Shown here piece by piece: positions 38,719-48,624 of a stretch of 64,000 bases of DNA. The notes under the pieces were generated by a model. The model had not been told where the DNA came from, did not search any database, and worked only from the letters and a program-made list of their open reading frames with translations. This DNA is from Cytophagales bacterium. GTDB lineage: Bacteria > Bacteroidota > Bacteroidia > Cytophagales > Spirosomataceae. Each line of letters begins with the position of its first letter. The stretch's first letter is position 1. A program made the translations under genes and the position numbers. The stretch spans positions 1 to 64,000 of the forward strand of contig JAAFJE010000015.1 of the NCBI GenBank assembly GCA_013298025.1. Direction: 5' to 3'.

Positions 38719-41700
38719 TTTGAATAATAACTTGATTAAACTGTTGCATTTCAGCTACATATTGCTCTTTTATTTGCCAAGCTTGCGTGATATTTTGTAC
38801 AAATTCTACGTACTCAATATCGCCAGTTTGGTAGCTTGTATGGGCTGTTTTCAACATTAAGTCGGCTTGTGGAATAGCCGATTGCTGGTAGTATTGAATA
38901 GACTGCCAGAGTTTATCTTTTTGGATTTCGAGGGCAGTCAATTCTTTTTGCCATTGAGCTTGTACCAAGGCTGTATTGTCACGAGCTATTTGCTCGTTGA
39001 TGCCTGCGGCTTGGACTCTTGCCTTTTGGGCTTTGGCAAAAATCGGAATATTGATGCCCGCTTGGATATAGTTTTGATTGATGTGGTTTTCAATACTTTG
39101 GTTAGTCAAGCCAATTCTAAAATCGGGTTTTTGCTTGGCTATTTCAAGTTGGGTCTGAAAACGTGCCACCGTTTGCTGTTGTTGGGCGATGTCCACCACT
39201 GGACTTTGGGCTAAAGCGTTTGTTTTGTCATATACAACCAAAGGTTTTTGCCACGGAATATTGCTTTCAATTACAAAATTTGCAGGTATTTGTAGTAAAA
39301 AAGCGAGTTGCTGATACACATTTTTTTCATCAGCCTTGAGTCCTTGTCTGCGGTTTTGAATTTCTCGCAGGCGTGTTTCGGTTGCTACTTTTTCAAGTAA
39401 ATTGGTTTCCCCTGTTTTATACCGCAAGCTTGCTGCACGCAAGGCACTTTGGTACAGGCTGTCTTGTTGCAACAAAATACCTTGGAGTTGCTGTAGGCTT
39501 AGAATATGGTAGTACAAACTTTTTACCATGCCTCTTACTTGATTTTTGGTAAGTGCCAACCGCTTTTCGGCCGTAAGTGTATGGCTTTTCAGCAATTGTG
39601 CCTGTGCTTTGTACAAGGAAGGCAAGGCAAAACCTTGTCCGAAACTCAACGTAAAGTCGTTATTACTAAAGGTTTGGGTACGCCCAAACTGGGCATCCAT
39701 GCTGGTTTTGGGCAGTTCGATGGCTGTTTTTTCCAACGCTTGCGTACTGGCTATTTCCAACGAACCTAGCTTGATGGCTTGGTTGTTTTGCAAAGCCAAT
39801 GCCATACACTCGTCTAAGGTGAGGGGCTTTTGGGCTTGGAGCTTGGTCGAAAACAACAGCCCTCCAAGCAACAACACAGCCATTTTGCCTTTATTTTTTA
39901 GATGAAAAGTAGTAGTCGTAAAAATGCTATAAATCACAGGCAATACCACTAAGGTCAGTAAAGTAGCTGAAATGAGCCCACCGATAACCACCGTTGCCAA
40001 GGGGCGTTGTACTTCTGCCCCAGGCGAGTGCGATAAAGCCATCGGTAAAAAGCCCAGCGAAGCCACCGAGGCGGTCATGACTACTGGACGAAACCTCGTT
40101 TTTGTCCCCACAATGATGCGTTCATAGACTTGCTCAACGCCTTGTTGGGCAAGCGTATTAAAATAGGCAATCAGCACGATGCCGTTGAGTACGGCTACCC
40201 CAAACAACGCAATAAAGCCAATGCCTGCCGAAACCGAAAAGGGCATATCTCGTAACCAAAGTGCCAAGATGCCTCCAATGGCAGAAAGCGGAATAGCCAC
40301 AAAAATAATAAGGGCTTCTTTGAATGACTGGAAAGTAAAAAACAACAAAGCAAAAATCAGAAATAACGCCACTGGAACAGCTATCGAAAGGCGTGATTTG
40401 GCAGCATTGAGGTTTTCAAAAGCACCCCCGTATTCGATGTTGTAACCCGCAGGTAAATCGACTTTTTTCTGTAAAACCTGTTGGATTTCTTTGACCAAAC
40501 TTTCTACATCTCGGTTTCGCACGTTAATACCAATCGTGATACGGCGACGGGCATTGTCACGGGCGATTTCGGTAGGGGCATCTTGGTACGACACCGTTGC
40601 CACTTGCGACAAAGGAAGACGACCGCCATTGGGCAAATCGACGTATAGCTCGCTCACATTCTGAATGTCTTTTCTGAAAGTAGAATCCAAACGTACTACT
40701 ACGCCAAAGCGTTTTTCACCTTCATATACAAAGCCTGCTTCTTCGCCTGCAAAAGCTGTTTTGATAACAGCATTTAAGTCGCTGATTTTAAGCCCATATT
40801 GGGCTATTTTGGCTCGGTCGTATTGCACCACAATTTGTGGCACACCTTCTATTTGCTGTACTTTCAAATCGCCTACTCCTTGGATTGGAGCGATGAGTTT
40901 GGCACAGGCTTGGGCTTTTTCGTATAAAACACCCAAATCTTCTCCGAAAATCTTGATGGCTACATCCGATTTTACGCCAGCAATGAGTTCATTGAAACGC
41001 ATTTGGATGGGCTGTGTAAACTCGAAATTGACACCCGGTAAAACCTTCAAGGCTTCGTCCATTTTTTCCGCCAATTCTTCCATCGAAGAAGCCTTTTTCC
41101 AATGTTGTATATCTTTCAATTCGATAATCAAATCGCAGGCATTAATTCCCATAGGGTCGGTCGGAATCTCGGATGTGCCAATTCTCGATACCACTTGGCT
41201 CACCTCGTCGGGGAATTGCGACAAAACTATTTGTTGGGCTTGGGTATTGACCTTGACACTCTGCGAGAGCGAAGCATTGCTGTGCAGCAGGGTTTCTACG
41301 GCAAAATCGCCTTCGTTGAGTTCTGGGATAAATTCGCCACCCAACTGGGTGAAAACGCCCAAGCTTCCCACAAACAATGCCAAGACGGTAAATACCGTGA
41401 TTTTTTGGTGTTGCAGCACCCAACGAATAGCAGGTTCGTAAAAACGGTACAGAAAATGAATGATTTTATCGGAAATGGTTTCTTCTACTTTGATGTTTTT
41501 GCTTAATAAAAGCGACGACATCATCGGAACATACGTTAATGATAATAGCAAAGCACCAATAATGGCAAAGCCGACGGTTTCGGCCATTGGGCGGAACATT
41601 TTGCCCTCAATGCCCGTCAAGGCTAAAATAGGAAGATAAACAATGAGGATAATGATTTCGCCGAAAGCGGCCGATTTACGAATATTTACCGCCGAATGAA

Positions 41701-43021
41701 ATACTTCGTCGTTCATTTCTTGCTGGGTAAGTCGGAGCGTACCTGCGGCACGTGCCCTGTCGTGAAGGTGATGAATGATGGCTTCTACAATAATTACAGC
41801 ACCATCGACAATCAAACCAAAGTCGATAGCACCCAACGACATCAGGTTGGCCGATACGCCAAAGAGATTCATCATGCTAAAAGAAAAAAGCAAACAAAGC
41901 GGTATAACCGAAGCTACCACAATACCAGCCCTCAGATTTCCTAGTAAAAGAACCAAGACGAATATCACGATAAGCCCACCTTCCACCAGGTTTTTTTCTA
42001 CCGTTCCAATGGCTTTATCAATCAGTTTACTGCGGTCGATAAATGGCACAATTTTGATGCCTTCGGGCAAAGATTGCTGAATATGGGCAAGGCGTTGTTT
42101 TACCTCTTTTACTACTTTTTGAGCCGATGCCCCTTTCAGTAATAAAACAATGCCTCCTACGGCTTCGCCAGTGCCGTTGCGGGTCATAGCTCCGTAACGA
42201 ATGGCATGACCAAACTGTACGCTTGCCACGTCTTTGACCAATACGGGTAGTCCGCCTCGGTTGGTAATCACAATATTGCCAAGGTCGTCGAGGCTATTGG
42301 CCATTCCTTCGGCACGAATAAAATAGGCATCTGTTCCTTTCTCAATATAACTCCCCCCTGTATTGGCATTGTTTTCTTGCAAAGCCTTAAATACGTCGGT
42401 GATGCTGAGGTTGGCTGCACTGAGCCTTTCGGGATTAATCGCAACTTCGTATTGCTTGAGATTGCCCCCATACGAACTTACCTCTACTACGCCTTTGATG
42501 CCTAAGAGTTGCCGTTTGACAATCCAATCTTGAATGGTTCGCAAGGTAGTAAGCGAATAATGTTGACTAAAAGCGGGGTCAACAGCAAGGGTATATTGAT
42601 AAAACTCGCCCAAGCCCGTAGTAATAGGGGCAAGTTCGGGGCGACCTGCCCCAGCTACCAAGTTGGGTTCGGCTTCTCTGATTTTTTCGGTGACTTGCTG
42701 TCGGGCTTTTTCAATCGGTACGTCGTCGTCGAATACAACGGTAATAATAGACAAACCCATGCGAGAAAACGAGCGAATTTCTTTCGTATTCGGTACGGTA
42801 CGGAGTGAAATTTCTAAAGGAATCGTAATAAACTTTTCCACTTCTGTGGCAGGTAACGCTGGCGATTGCGTAATTACTTGTACCTGATTGGAGGTAATAT
42901 CGGGCAGGGCATCTACCGTTAATTGCGAGAGCGATACACCGCCCCACACAACCAACGACAATACCACGAGTCCGATAATCAGCTTGTTATGGATGCTGAA
43001 TCGAATCAATGAATCTATCAT
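38693..43021 (-). CDS. CusA/CzcA family heavy-metal RND pump fused to a TolC-like outer membrane factor
   Basis: RND core 'ALPDITSNQVQVITQSPALPATEVEKFITIPLE' followed by 'MAVLLLGGLLFSTKLQAQKPLTLDECMALALQNN' OMF domain; ORF to 43138, likely start ATG 43021. Confidence 0.93.
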   Translation of the reverse strand: MIDSLIRFSIHNKLIIGLVVLSLVVWGGVSLSQLTVDALPDITSNQVQVITQSPALPATEVEKFITIPLEISLRTVPNTKEIRSFSRMGLSIITVVFDDDVPIEKARQQVTEKIREAEPNLVAGAGRPELAPITTGLGEFYQYTLAVDPAFSQHYSLTTLRTIQDWIVKRQLLGIKGVVEVSSYGGNLKQYEVAINPERLSAANLSITDVFKALQENNANTGGSYIEKGTDAYFIRAEGMANSLDDLGNIVITNRGGLPVLVKDVASVQFGHAIRYGAMTRNGTGEAVGGIVLLLKGASAQKVVKEVKQRLAHIQQSLPEGIKIVPFIDRSKLIDKAIGTVEKNLVEGGLIVIFVLVLLLGNLRAGIVVASVIPLCLLFSFSMMNLFGVSANLMSLGAIDFGLIVDGAVIIVEAIIHHLHDRARAAGTLRLTQQEMNDEVFHSAVNIRKSAAFGEIIILIVYLPILALTGIEGKMFRPMAETVGFAIIGALLLSLTYVPMMSSLLLSKNIKVEETISDKIIHFLYRFYEPAIRWVLQHQKITVFTVLALFVGSLGVFTQLGGEFIPELNEGDFAVETLLHSNASLSQSVKVNTQAQQIVLSQFPDEVSQVVSRIGTSEIPTDPMGINACDLIIELKDIQHWKKASSMEELAEKMDEALKVLPGVNFEFTQPIQMRFNELIAGVKSDVAIKIFGEDLGVLYEKAQACAKLIAPIQGVGDLKVQQIEGVPQIVVQYDRAKIAQYGLKISDLNAVIKTAFAGEEAGFVYEGEKRFGVVVRLDSTFRKDIQNVSELYVDLPNGGRLPLSQVATVSYQDAPTEIARDNARRRITIGINVRNRDVESLVKEIQQVLQKKVDLPAGYNIEYGGAFENLNAAKSRLSIAVPVALFLIFALLFFTFQSFKEALIIFVAIPLSAIGGILALWLRDMPFSVSAGIGFIALFGVAVLNGIVLIAYFNTLAQQGVEQVYERIIVGTKTRFRPVVMTASVASLGFLPMALSHSPGAEVQRPLATVVIGGLISATLLTLVVLPVIYSIFTTTTFHLKNKGKMAVLLLGGLLFSTKLQAQKPLTLDECMALALQNNQAIKLGSLEIASTQALEKTAIELPKTSMDAQFGRTQTFSNNDFTLSFGQGFALPSLYKAQAQLLKSHTLTAEKRLALTKNQVRGMVKSLYYHILSLQQLQGILLQQDSLYQSALRAASLRYKTGETNLLEKVATETRLREIQNRRQGLKADEKNVYQQLAFLLQIPANFVIESNIPWQKPLVVYDKTNALAQSPVVDIAQQQQTVARFQTQLEIAKQKPDFRIGLTNQSIENHINQNYIQAGINIPIFAKAQKARVQAAGINEQIARDNTALVQAQWQKELTALEIQKDKLWQSIQYYQQSAIPQADLMLKTAHTSYQTGDIEYVEFVQNITQAWQIKEQYVAEMQQFNQVIIQIETLIGHE

Positions 43022-43205
43022 CTTTGTTGAAATGCTGTAATGAAAAAATAGTTTTTTGACTGATGCCCCCATTCGTTTTGTCGAAACAGTTGGTAAAGGC
43101 ATAGCTATGGGCAAGGCATCATAAATGCTTTGGCGCATGGCATGGATGAAAACTACAGGAAGAAATGCCGATTGCTAACGTCAAACGCACAAGGGGGCAT
43201 TCATA

Positions 43206-43601
43206 CTAACGGAATCGGGGTGGATTGAGCAGCGTAGAGGTCATAGAAAAACGGTAGAGGTTTTTCCAAACAAAATGGGCATCGGTAAAAGCCTTTACGA
43301 TGGGTTTAAAAACCAAGGCAATTTGATGAAATGCAGGCAACACAAAAGCATGAACCGCCTGAGAGTCTAAGCTTGGCAAATGCGAATGTGAGTGCTTTGC
43401 CGTTTTGGTGTGCTTAGAAGTTGCAGAATAGTGCATACTCAAAAACGCTAAGAAAGAAAGGTCTTCTTTTTCAAGGGTTTTGTGCATTTGATAATGCTTG
43501 AGCAATTCACCCACTTTTACCAATTGCAAAGCATCCCCTTTCGGAAGAAGGCTTCCGAGCAGGATGAATACACTGAGAAAGATGGCTGTGCATGATTTCA
43601 T
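43206..43601 (-). CDS. small secreted His-containing hypothetical protein upstream of metal pump
   Basis: 131 aa, signal peptide, 'HTKTAKHSHSHLP' cluster. Confidence 0.6.
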   Translation of the reverse strand: MKSCTAIFLSVFILLGSLLPKGDALQLVKVGELLKHYQMHKTLEKEDLSFLAFLSMHYSATSKHTKTAKHSHSHLPSLDSQAVHAFVLPAFHQIALVFKPIVKAFTDAHFVWKNLYRFSMTSTLLNPPRFR

Positions 43602-43933
43602 GTGCCAAAAATACAGGATATTTTATAGATGCTTGAAACCTAGGTCTATTTTTTTAAACTTTTTCGATAAACCAGCAAAATTCTTCTACGAATACGCCCA
43701 AGCGTTGGTAAGAGTTAGGCAGGCTATGGCATAACCATCCTTTTGTGAGTATTCTTACGCATATTGATGTTTTTTAAGAAAAAATCAATTAGAATAATGC
43801 AAAAAAATCTTGTAATATTAAGATTTTATTAAATATTTGTAGTCAGAATATAAAGCAGTACTACAAGGCTATAACAAAATATACTTAGCCTTGTGTTGAA
43901 TCTTTTCCAAACAAAACCATTGACCATACAATC

Positions 43934-44455
43934 ATGAAACAGTTGCTTCTTTGGGCAGGCATCACGGTGTTGATGGCTGCTTGCAGTACCTCCAAATTGG
44001 CGGTACAAGCCAATAATGATTTCTTTTTAGGTAAAAATTTTAATCAAACGTATCAGGTAATCATCAATCAAGGGGAGTCTATTTTAAGTACACAGGCACA
44101 AGATGCCATTACCGAGGAAATAGATAGACAAATGCAGGCAAGGGGTTTTAGAAAAACGACCGAAATGCCCGATATTGTGATTATTTTTTCGGCGTATCAC
44201 AACAAAGTAAAACTCAAAGACAGCCGTAAACTCGACGAAGCATCTAACGCCGAATGGACAACCCGTAAAATGACGCTGAAAGGTGGTACATTGATGATTC
44301 AGATGATTGACGAAAACCTTAATAAACCCGTGTGGCTCGGTACAGCTTCTGGATTTTTATCGAGAGAAGTGGCACTAGAAGAAAGAATGGCAAAGGCAAT
44401 TACACGCAGTATTTTCGACGAATATAGAGGCGTTGCTTATGGCTATTTACAGTAG
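43934..44455 (+). CDS. DUF4136-like lipoprotein
   Basis: lipobox 'LMAACSTSK'; 'ITEEIDRQMQARGFRKTTEMPDIVIIFSAYHN'. Confidence 0.8.
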   Translation: MKQLLLWAGITVLMAACSTSKLAVQANNDFFLGKNFNQTYQVIINQGESILSTQAQDAITEEIDRQMQARGFRKTTEMPDIVIIFSAYHNKVKLKDSRKLDEASNAEWTTRKMTLKGGTLMIQMIDENLNKPVWLGTASGFLSREVALEERMAKAITRSIFDEYRGVAYGYLQ

Positions 44456-44968
44456 TTAAGCGTAGGTGAGTTGTTCTATAAGTGCTTGATGTGCAGGGTA
44501 TAACAAGGAAAGGGTAGTACGATTGGCTAGTTCAAAATCGGCAAAGTCGAAGCCAGGTGCTACCGTACAACCAACCAAGCTGTAGGCACTTGTGGCATGA
44601 GGCCGAGAAGCAAACCAACACCCTGCTGGGACAACTGCTTGAAACACTTCGCCTTGGCTGGGATTGTTGCCTAAAACGATGGTTTCTAGTTGTCCAGACG
44701 GATGAATAACATAAATACTGAGGCTACCACCAGCATAAAAGTGCCACATTTCGTCGGCTTGAATGCGATGAAATGCAGAAAAATGATGGTTTTCTAGTAA
44801 AAACAAAATACCTGTAGCGAAATTTCTAGTTCCTTTGAAACGGCTAGGAAGTGCCTCTACAGGTATTGTTTCGTGGGCTCGGTAGGTTTCTACAAAATAC
44901 CCACCTTCGGGGTGTGCTTGCATTTGAAAATGCTTTACCCAATAATCGGCTGAAAAGGATGGTTGCAT
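44456..44968 (-). CDS. cupin domain protein (DUF985-like)
   Basis: 'HFQMQAHPEGGYFVETYRA', 'GTRNFATGILFLLENHHFSAFHRIQADEMWHFYAG'. Confidence 0.88.
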   Translation of the reverse strand: MQPSFSADYWVKHFQMQAHPEGGYFVETYRAHETIPVEALPSRFKGTRNFATGILFLLENHHFSAFHRIQADEMWHFYAGGSLSIYVIHPSGQLETIVLGNNPSQGEVFQAVVPAGCWFASRPHATSAYSLVGCTVAPGFDFADFELANRTTLSLLYPAHQALIEQLTYA

Positions 44969-44987
44969 TGTGTTGTTGTTAAAAGTT

Positions 44988-45443
44988 TTACTCTCGTTCC
45001 ATGCTGCGTTTTACATCTTTTTCTTTGATGCTTTCTCGCTTGTCGTACAATTTTTTACCTTTCGCCAAGGCAATATCAAGCTTGGCAAAACCTCTGTCGG
45101 AAATAAACAAACGAGTAGGCACAATCGTAAGCCCTTGGTCTTTGAGTTTTTCCTGCAATTTTTTCAACTCCTTTTTGGTGAGCAACAATTTGCGGTCACG
45201 CAAGGGGTCGTGGTTGTAATACGTACCTTCGTTGTACTTCGAGATGTTCATCTGGCGAATGTACAAGGCCTCGTCCATAAACAAACAATAAGCATCTGTC
45301 AAATTCACCTTTCCTTGTCTAATCGACTTAATTTCAGTGCCTTGCAGCATGATGCCAGCCGTAAAATGGTCGATAAAATAATACTCGAAAGAAGCCCTTT
45401 TGTTTTTGATAGATACGTTTTTTTCGATTTTTTCTTTTGCCAT
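44988..45443 (-). CDS. smpB: SsrA-binding protein
   Basis: 'NKRASFEYYFIDHFTAGIMLQGTEIKSIRQGKVNLTDAYC', 'KGKKLYDKRESIKEKDVKR'; true start ATG at 45443, longer ORF is spurious. Confidence 0.95.
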   Translation of the reverse strand: MAKEKIEKNVSIKNKRASFEYYFIDHFTAGIMLQGTEIKSIRQGKVNLTDAYCLFMDEALYIRQMNISKYNEGTYYNHDPLRDRKLLLTKKELKKLQEKLKDQGLTIVPTRLFISDRGFAKLDIALAKGKKLYDKRESIKEKDVKRSMERE

Positions 45444-45561
45444 AATTGTATGTATAAAAAATGATAGAATGTAATTTTTTCGATAAAGTAGAAAATATGT
45501 ATAGCCAAAAAAGCCACACAGAGCAATCTGTATGGCTTTGTGTGTGTACTGCGAATGCAAA

Positions 45562-46167
45562 TTATTTCTTAGGAGCTGTACCTTTTTTCTCGGCATATTC
45601 CTTGTTGAGGCCTTCAATAATTTGTTTGGTAACATCTACCGACTCGTCAGCAAATAAGATACCGCCGCCATTGGTACTGTATCCCAACACAAATTCGTAT
45701 TTGTTTTCGGCATTGTGTTTTTTAATATACTCACGGATATTTGAGTATAATTCTTCTTGTTTTTTCGCTTGTTCTTGAGCCAAAGCCGCTTGTTTTTGTT
45801 GGCTATATTGTTGCAATTCAGACGCTTTTTTACGCAACATCATGTCGGCAGCTTGCAATTCGGCTTGCGTCATGGCTTGTGCTCTTTGTTGAATCGCTGC
45901 TCCTTCGGTTTGCAAAGCACGCTCACGTTGACCCAAATCTACCTGTAAACGGTATCCTTTGTTTTCAAATTCTTTTTGTGCGTCTTTGTAAAATTGGTAG
46001 TTTGTCAACAAAGAATCTGTGTTTACGTAAACTACTTTTTTTCCAGCAACGGTTGCCTCTGTGGTAGTAGCAGTAGTGGCTTGTTCTTTATTTTCACTTT
46101 TATTGCAAGAAAGTAAGCTTGTTGCAATCGCTAATCCTCCACACAAAATTAGAGATAATTTTTTCAT
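45562..46167 (-). CDS. OmpH/Skp family periplasmic chaperone
   Basis: start MKKLSLILCGG at 46167; 'VVYVNTDSLLTNYQFYKDAQKEFENKG...LRKKASELQQYSQQKQAALAQEQAKKQEEL'. Confidence 0.88.
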   Translation of the reverse strand: MKKLSLILCGGLAIATSLLSCNKSENKEQATTATTTEATVAGKKVVYVNTDSLLTNYQFYKDAQKEFENKGYRLQVDLGQRERALQTEGAAIQQRAQAMTQAELQAADMMLRKKASELQQYSQQKQAALAQEQAKKQEELYSNIREYIKKHNAENKYEFVLGYSTNGGGILFADESVDVTKQIIEGLNKEYAEKKGTAPKK

Positions 46168-46257
46168 TTTTAAATTGTTAAAACATTGATAAAAGCGTCG
46201 AATGTACGACAAAAAAGGTTTGCAAAGATAGCATTTTTTGCATCGAAACAAAGCAGA

Positions 46258-46372
46258 AATAGATAATTTGATAATTTGGAAATTTGAGAATTGGGGAATG
46301 TGATAATTTGGGAATTTGGAATTTAAAGGTGGGAAATGAAATTTGAAAATTTGGGGATTTAGAAATAAACTA
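46258..46372 (+). repeat. degenerate short tandem-like array of (G)AATTTGG/ATTTGGG units
   Basis: 'gataatttgataatttggaaatttgagaattggggaatgtgataatttgggaatttggaatttaaaggtgggaaatgaaatttgaaaatttggggattt'. Confidence 0.65.
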
Positions 46373-46591
46373 ATTACTAAATTTTCGTACAAAATTAATT
46401 CTAATTAAAGAGTCTAAGTTTTTGAAAGTGGGGCTTTAAATCCATCATCAACAATTAAGTGAAGTAAGAAAGCGTTCGAGTTATTCAGGATTGTTGATTC
46501 TAAAAATATCTAAAGAATACAAAAAATTATCATTAATTCAGTGTGAAACTGTTAATTTTGAACTTAATACGAAAAATATTCATAGCAAGTT

Positions 46592-48400
46592 ATGCAGTTA
46601 ATCAACTATATCAAAATAAGTAACTTCAAAGGTTTCAGTGAAAATATTAAAATTGATTTTAGCCAGCCTTCTGTGCTTATTGGTCCAAATAATTCAGGGA
46701 AAACGAGCATTCTCCAAGCACTGTGTATGTGGAGTATGGGTATAAAAACATGGTTTCAAGAAAAAGGACATGGTAAAAGTAAAAGTAAAATTGGCACAAG
46801 TATCAACCGACTAAATATTACACAAGTACCAATAAAGGAATCAAAGTATTTTTGGAAAAATGCAACAGTAAGAACAGGTACGGTAAATACCGAATTAAAG
46901 ATTACAGTTGGATTGGTATTTAGAGGAGAAATCAAAGAGTGCACCATTATTTTCAAGTACTTCAATGCTGAATCCATTTACTGCTTTCCCGATGAAATCT
47001 CATCTGCTGATACAGAACTTGTGAAATATGCCAGTGAATTAGATATAAAAATTTTATATCCAATGTCTGGAATTGCTAAAGAAGAAGCCCTTATTACTGA
47101 GGGTAGAATTGACGTGCTGGTTGGTCAAGGGCAAACGTCAGAAGTACTGAGAAACCTTTGTTATAAGGTAATAGAGAATGACGAAAAAAATGAAACAAAA
47201 GATTGGGATATTGTTACAGATTTGATGAAAAAGTTATTTGATATTACATTATTGAAGCCATACTTTAATGTAACACAAGGAACTGTAGAGTTATCTTATT
47301 TAACCAGAGAAATTACCTCTTCCAAAAGTAGTTTGGATATAGGGCTAAGTGGGCGTGGACAGCAAGAGATGCTTTTATTAATATCCTATATTTACACACA
47401 CAAGAAGGCTATTTTATTACTTGACGAACCAGATGCACATCTTGAAATATTGAGGCAAAAACAAGTTTTTAGTCTATTGAAACACCTTGCTGAACAAAAT
47501 GAAAACCAGATTATTATTGCTACACATTCGGAAGTAATTTTAAACGAAGCTTCCGAAAACAACCTCATGCTTTTACTTAACGGAGATGCAATTAACCTGG
47601 CTGATTCATCTAAAAAAACAATCAAAGCAGCTTTAAAAGATTATGGATTAGAACATTATTACAAAGCAAAAGTTTGTAAGTCAATTCTTTATACTGAAGG
47701 TAATACGGATATTGAGATGTTAAGAGCTTTTGCTATTAAGCTTCAACATCCTGCTAAGAAAGTATTAGATGAAAAGCTTTACTCGTACTATATCGCAGAT
47801 AACGAACCTAATTCATCTTTAGATAACCAATTCAATATTGCTTCTGGTTATTACCAAAGTGCTAAAAAACACTTTCAAGCCATAAAAAGCTGTGTGCCTG
47901 ATTTCAAAGGAATAGGAGTTTTTGACGGAGATAATGCCAACAGAAATGATGAAATTAAGCCTGATTTAGCATTGATTTATTGGAAGAAGTATGAGTTTGA
48001 GAATTACTTTGCTTTTCCATACATTATCGAAGGCTATGTTTTGAAATACTTTCAAGAGCAGAAGAAAAGCGAAATTGAACTTGAAGCTATCAAAAACCTT
48101 ACTATTCAAGCTATTAACAAAGCTGTCCTTTCAGAATTACTTAATAATAATCAAGAAGCATTTGTTGGTTATGAAAAAATTTCAGGAGAATTACAGAAAG
48201 AATTATTTAAGAATTTTCTCTCTACAAAAAAAGCCAGCCAGTTTTTAGAAGTATGTTTTCAAAATATTGCTCAACAGTTTTCCTTGCCGAACCTTCTGAA
48301 TAAAGGTAATTATTACGAACTGATTGCCTTTATCGAACTCAAAGATATTGACCCAGAAATAAATAAAAAGCTTGATTATCTGGTCGAATATCTAACGTAA
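46592..48400 (+). CDS. OLD-like AAA ATPase / TOPRIM nuclease
   Basis: Walker A 'IGPNNSGKTSILQAL', signature 'GLSGRGQQEMLLL', Walker B 'ILLLDEPDAHLE', 'IIATHSEVILNEA', C-terminal TOPRIM-like 'YTEGNTDIEMLRAF...GIGVFDGDNAN'. Confidence 0.85.
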   Translation: MQLINYIKISNFKGFSENIKIDFSQPSVLIGPNNSGKTSILQALCMWSMGIKTWFQEKGHGKSKSKIGTSINRLNITQVPIKESKYFWKNATVRTGTVNTELKITVGLVFRGEIKECTIIFKYFNAESIYCFPDEISSADTELVKYASELDIKILYPMSGIAKEEALITEGRIDVLVGQGQTSEVLRNLCYKVIENDEKNETKDWDIVTDLMKKLFDITLLKPYFNVTQGTVELSYLTREITSSKSSLDIGLSGRGQQEMLLLISYIYTHKKAILLLDEPDAHLEILRQKQVFSLLKHLAEQNENQIIIATHSEVILNEASENNLMLLLNGDAINLADSSKKTIKAALKDYGLEHYYKAKVCKSILYTEGNTDIEMLRAFAIKLQHPAKKVLDEKLYSYYIADNEPNSSLDNQFNIASGYYQSAKKHFQAIKSCVPDFKGIGVFDGDNANRNDEIKPDLALIYWKKYEFENYFAFPYIIEGYVLKYFQEQKKSEIELEAIKNLTIQAINKAVLSELLNNNQEAFVGYEKISGELQKELFKNFLSTKKASQFLEVCFQNIAQQFSLPNLLNKGNYYELIAFIELKDIDPEINKKLDYLVEYLT

Positions 48401-48413
48401 TTTTGTGCCATTC

Positions 48414-48566
48414 ACTAGGGCAAACGCATGAAAGAGATTGTGTCTGTTTTTGAGCAAATTTTATTGGGGTGTCAACTTTTACTAAAAACTCAAAAGTGTC
48501 AAACTTCCGCTTTTTGTAGGCTTCTAACGTGGCTCTTTTAAAATAATCTCATGCGTTTGCCCTAGT
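48414..48566. mobile_element. MITE-like non-coding element with perfect 18-bp terminal inverted repeats
   Basis: ACTAGGGCAAACGCATGA (48414-48431) / TCATGCGTTTGCCCTAGT (48549-48566), 153 bp total, no ORF. Confidence 0.7.
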
Positions 48567-48624
48567 CCTTGAAAGAATACTTTTTGTTTTACATACTATT
48601 CAAACTATCAAATGCTCCCATTTT

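Noticed and set aside
45444-45635. N-terminal extension of smpB in the supplied ORF
   Set aside because: SmpB homology begins at MAKEKIEKNVSIKNKRASFEYYF (45443); the upstream portion is intergenic.
46168-46392. N-terminal extension of the OmpH/Skp ORF
   Set aside because: Encoded by the AATTTGG repeat; a proper signal peptide starts at MKKLSLILCGG (46167).
46592-48400. Gabija (GajA-GajB) or PARIS assignment for the OLD-like gene
   Set aside because: No UvrD-like helicase or separate TOPRIM partner next to it; the gene stands alone between housekeeping genes.
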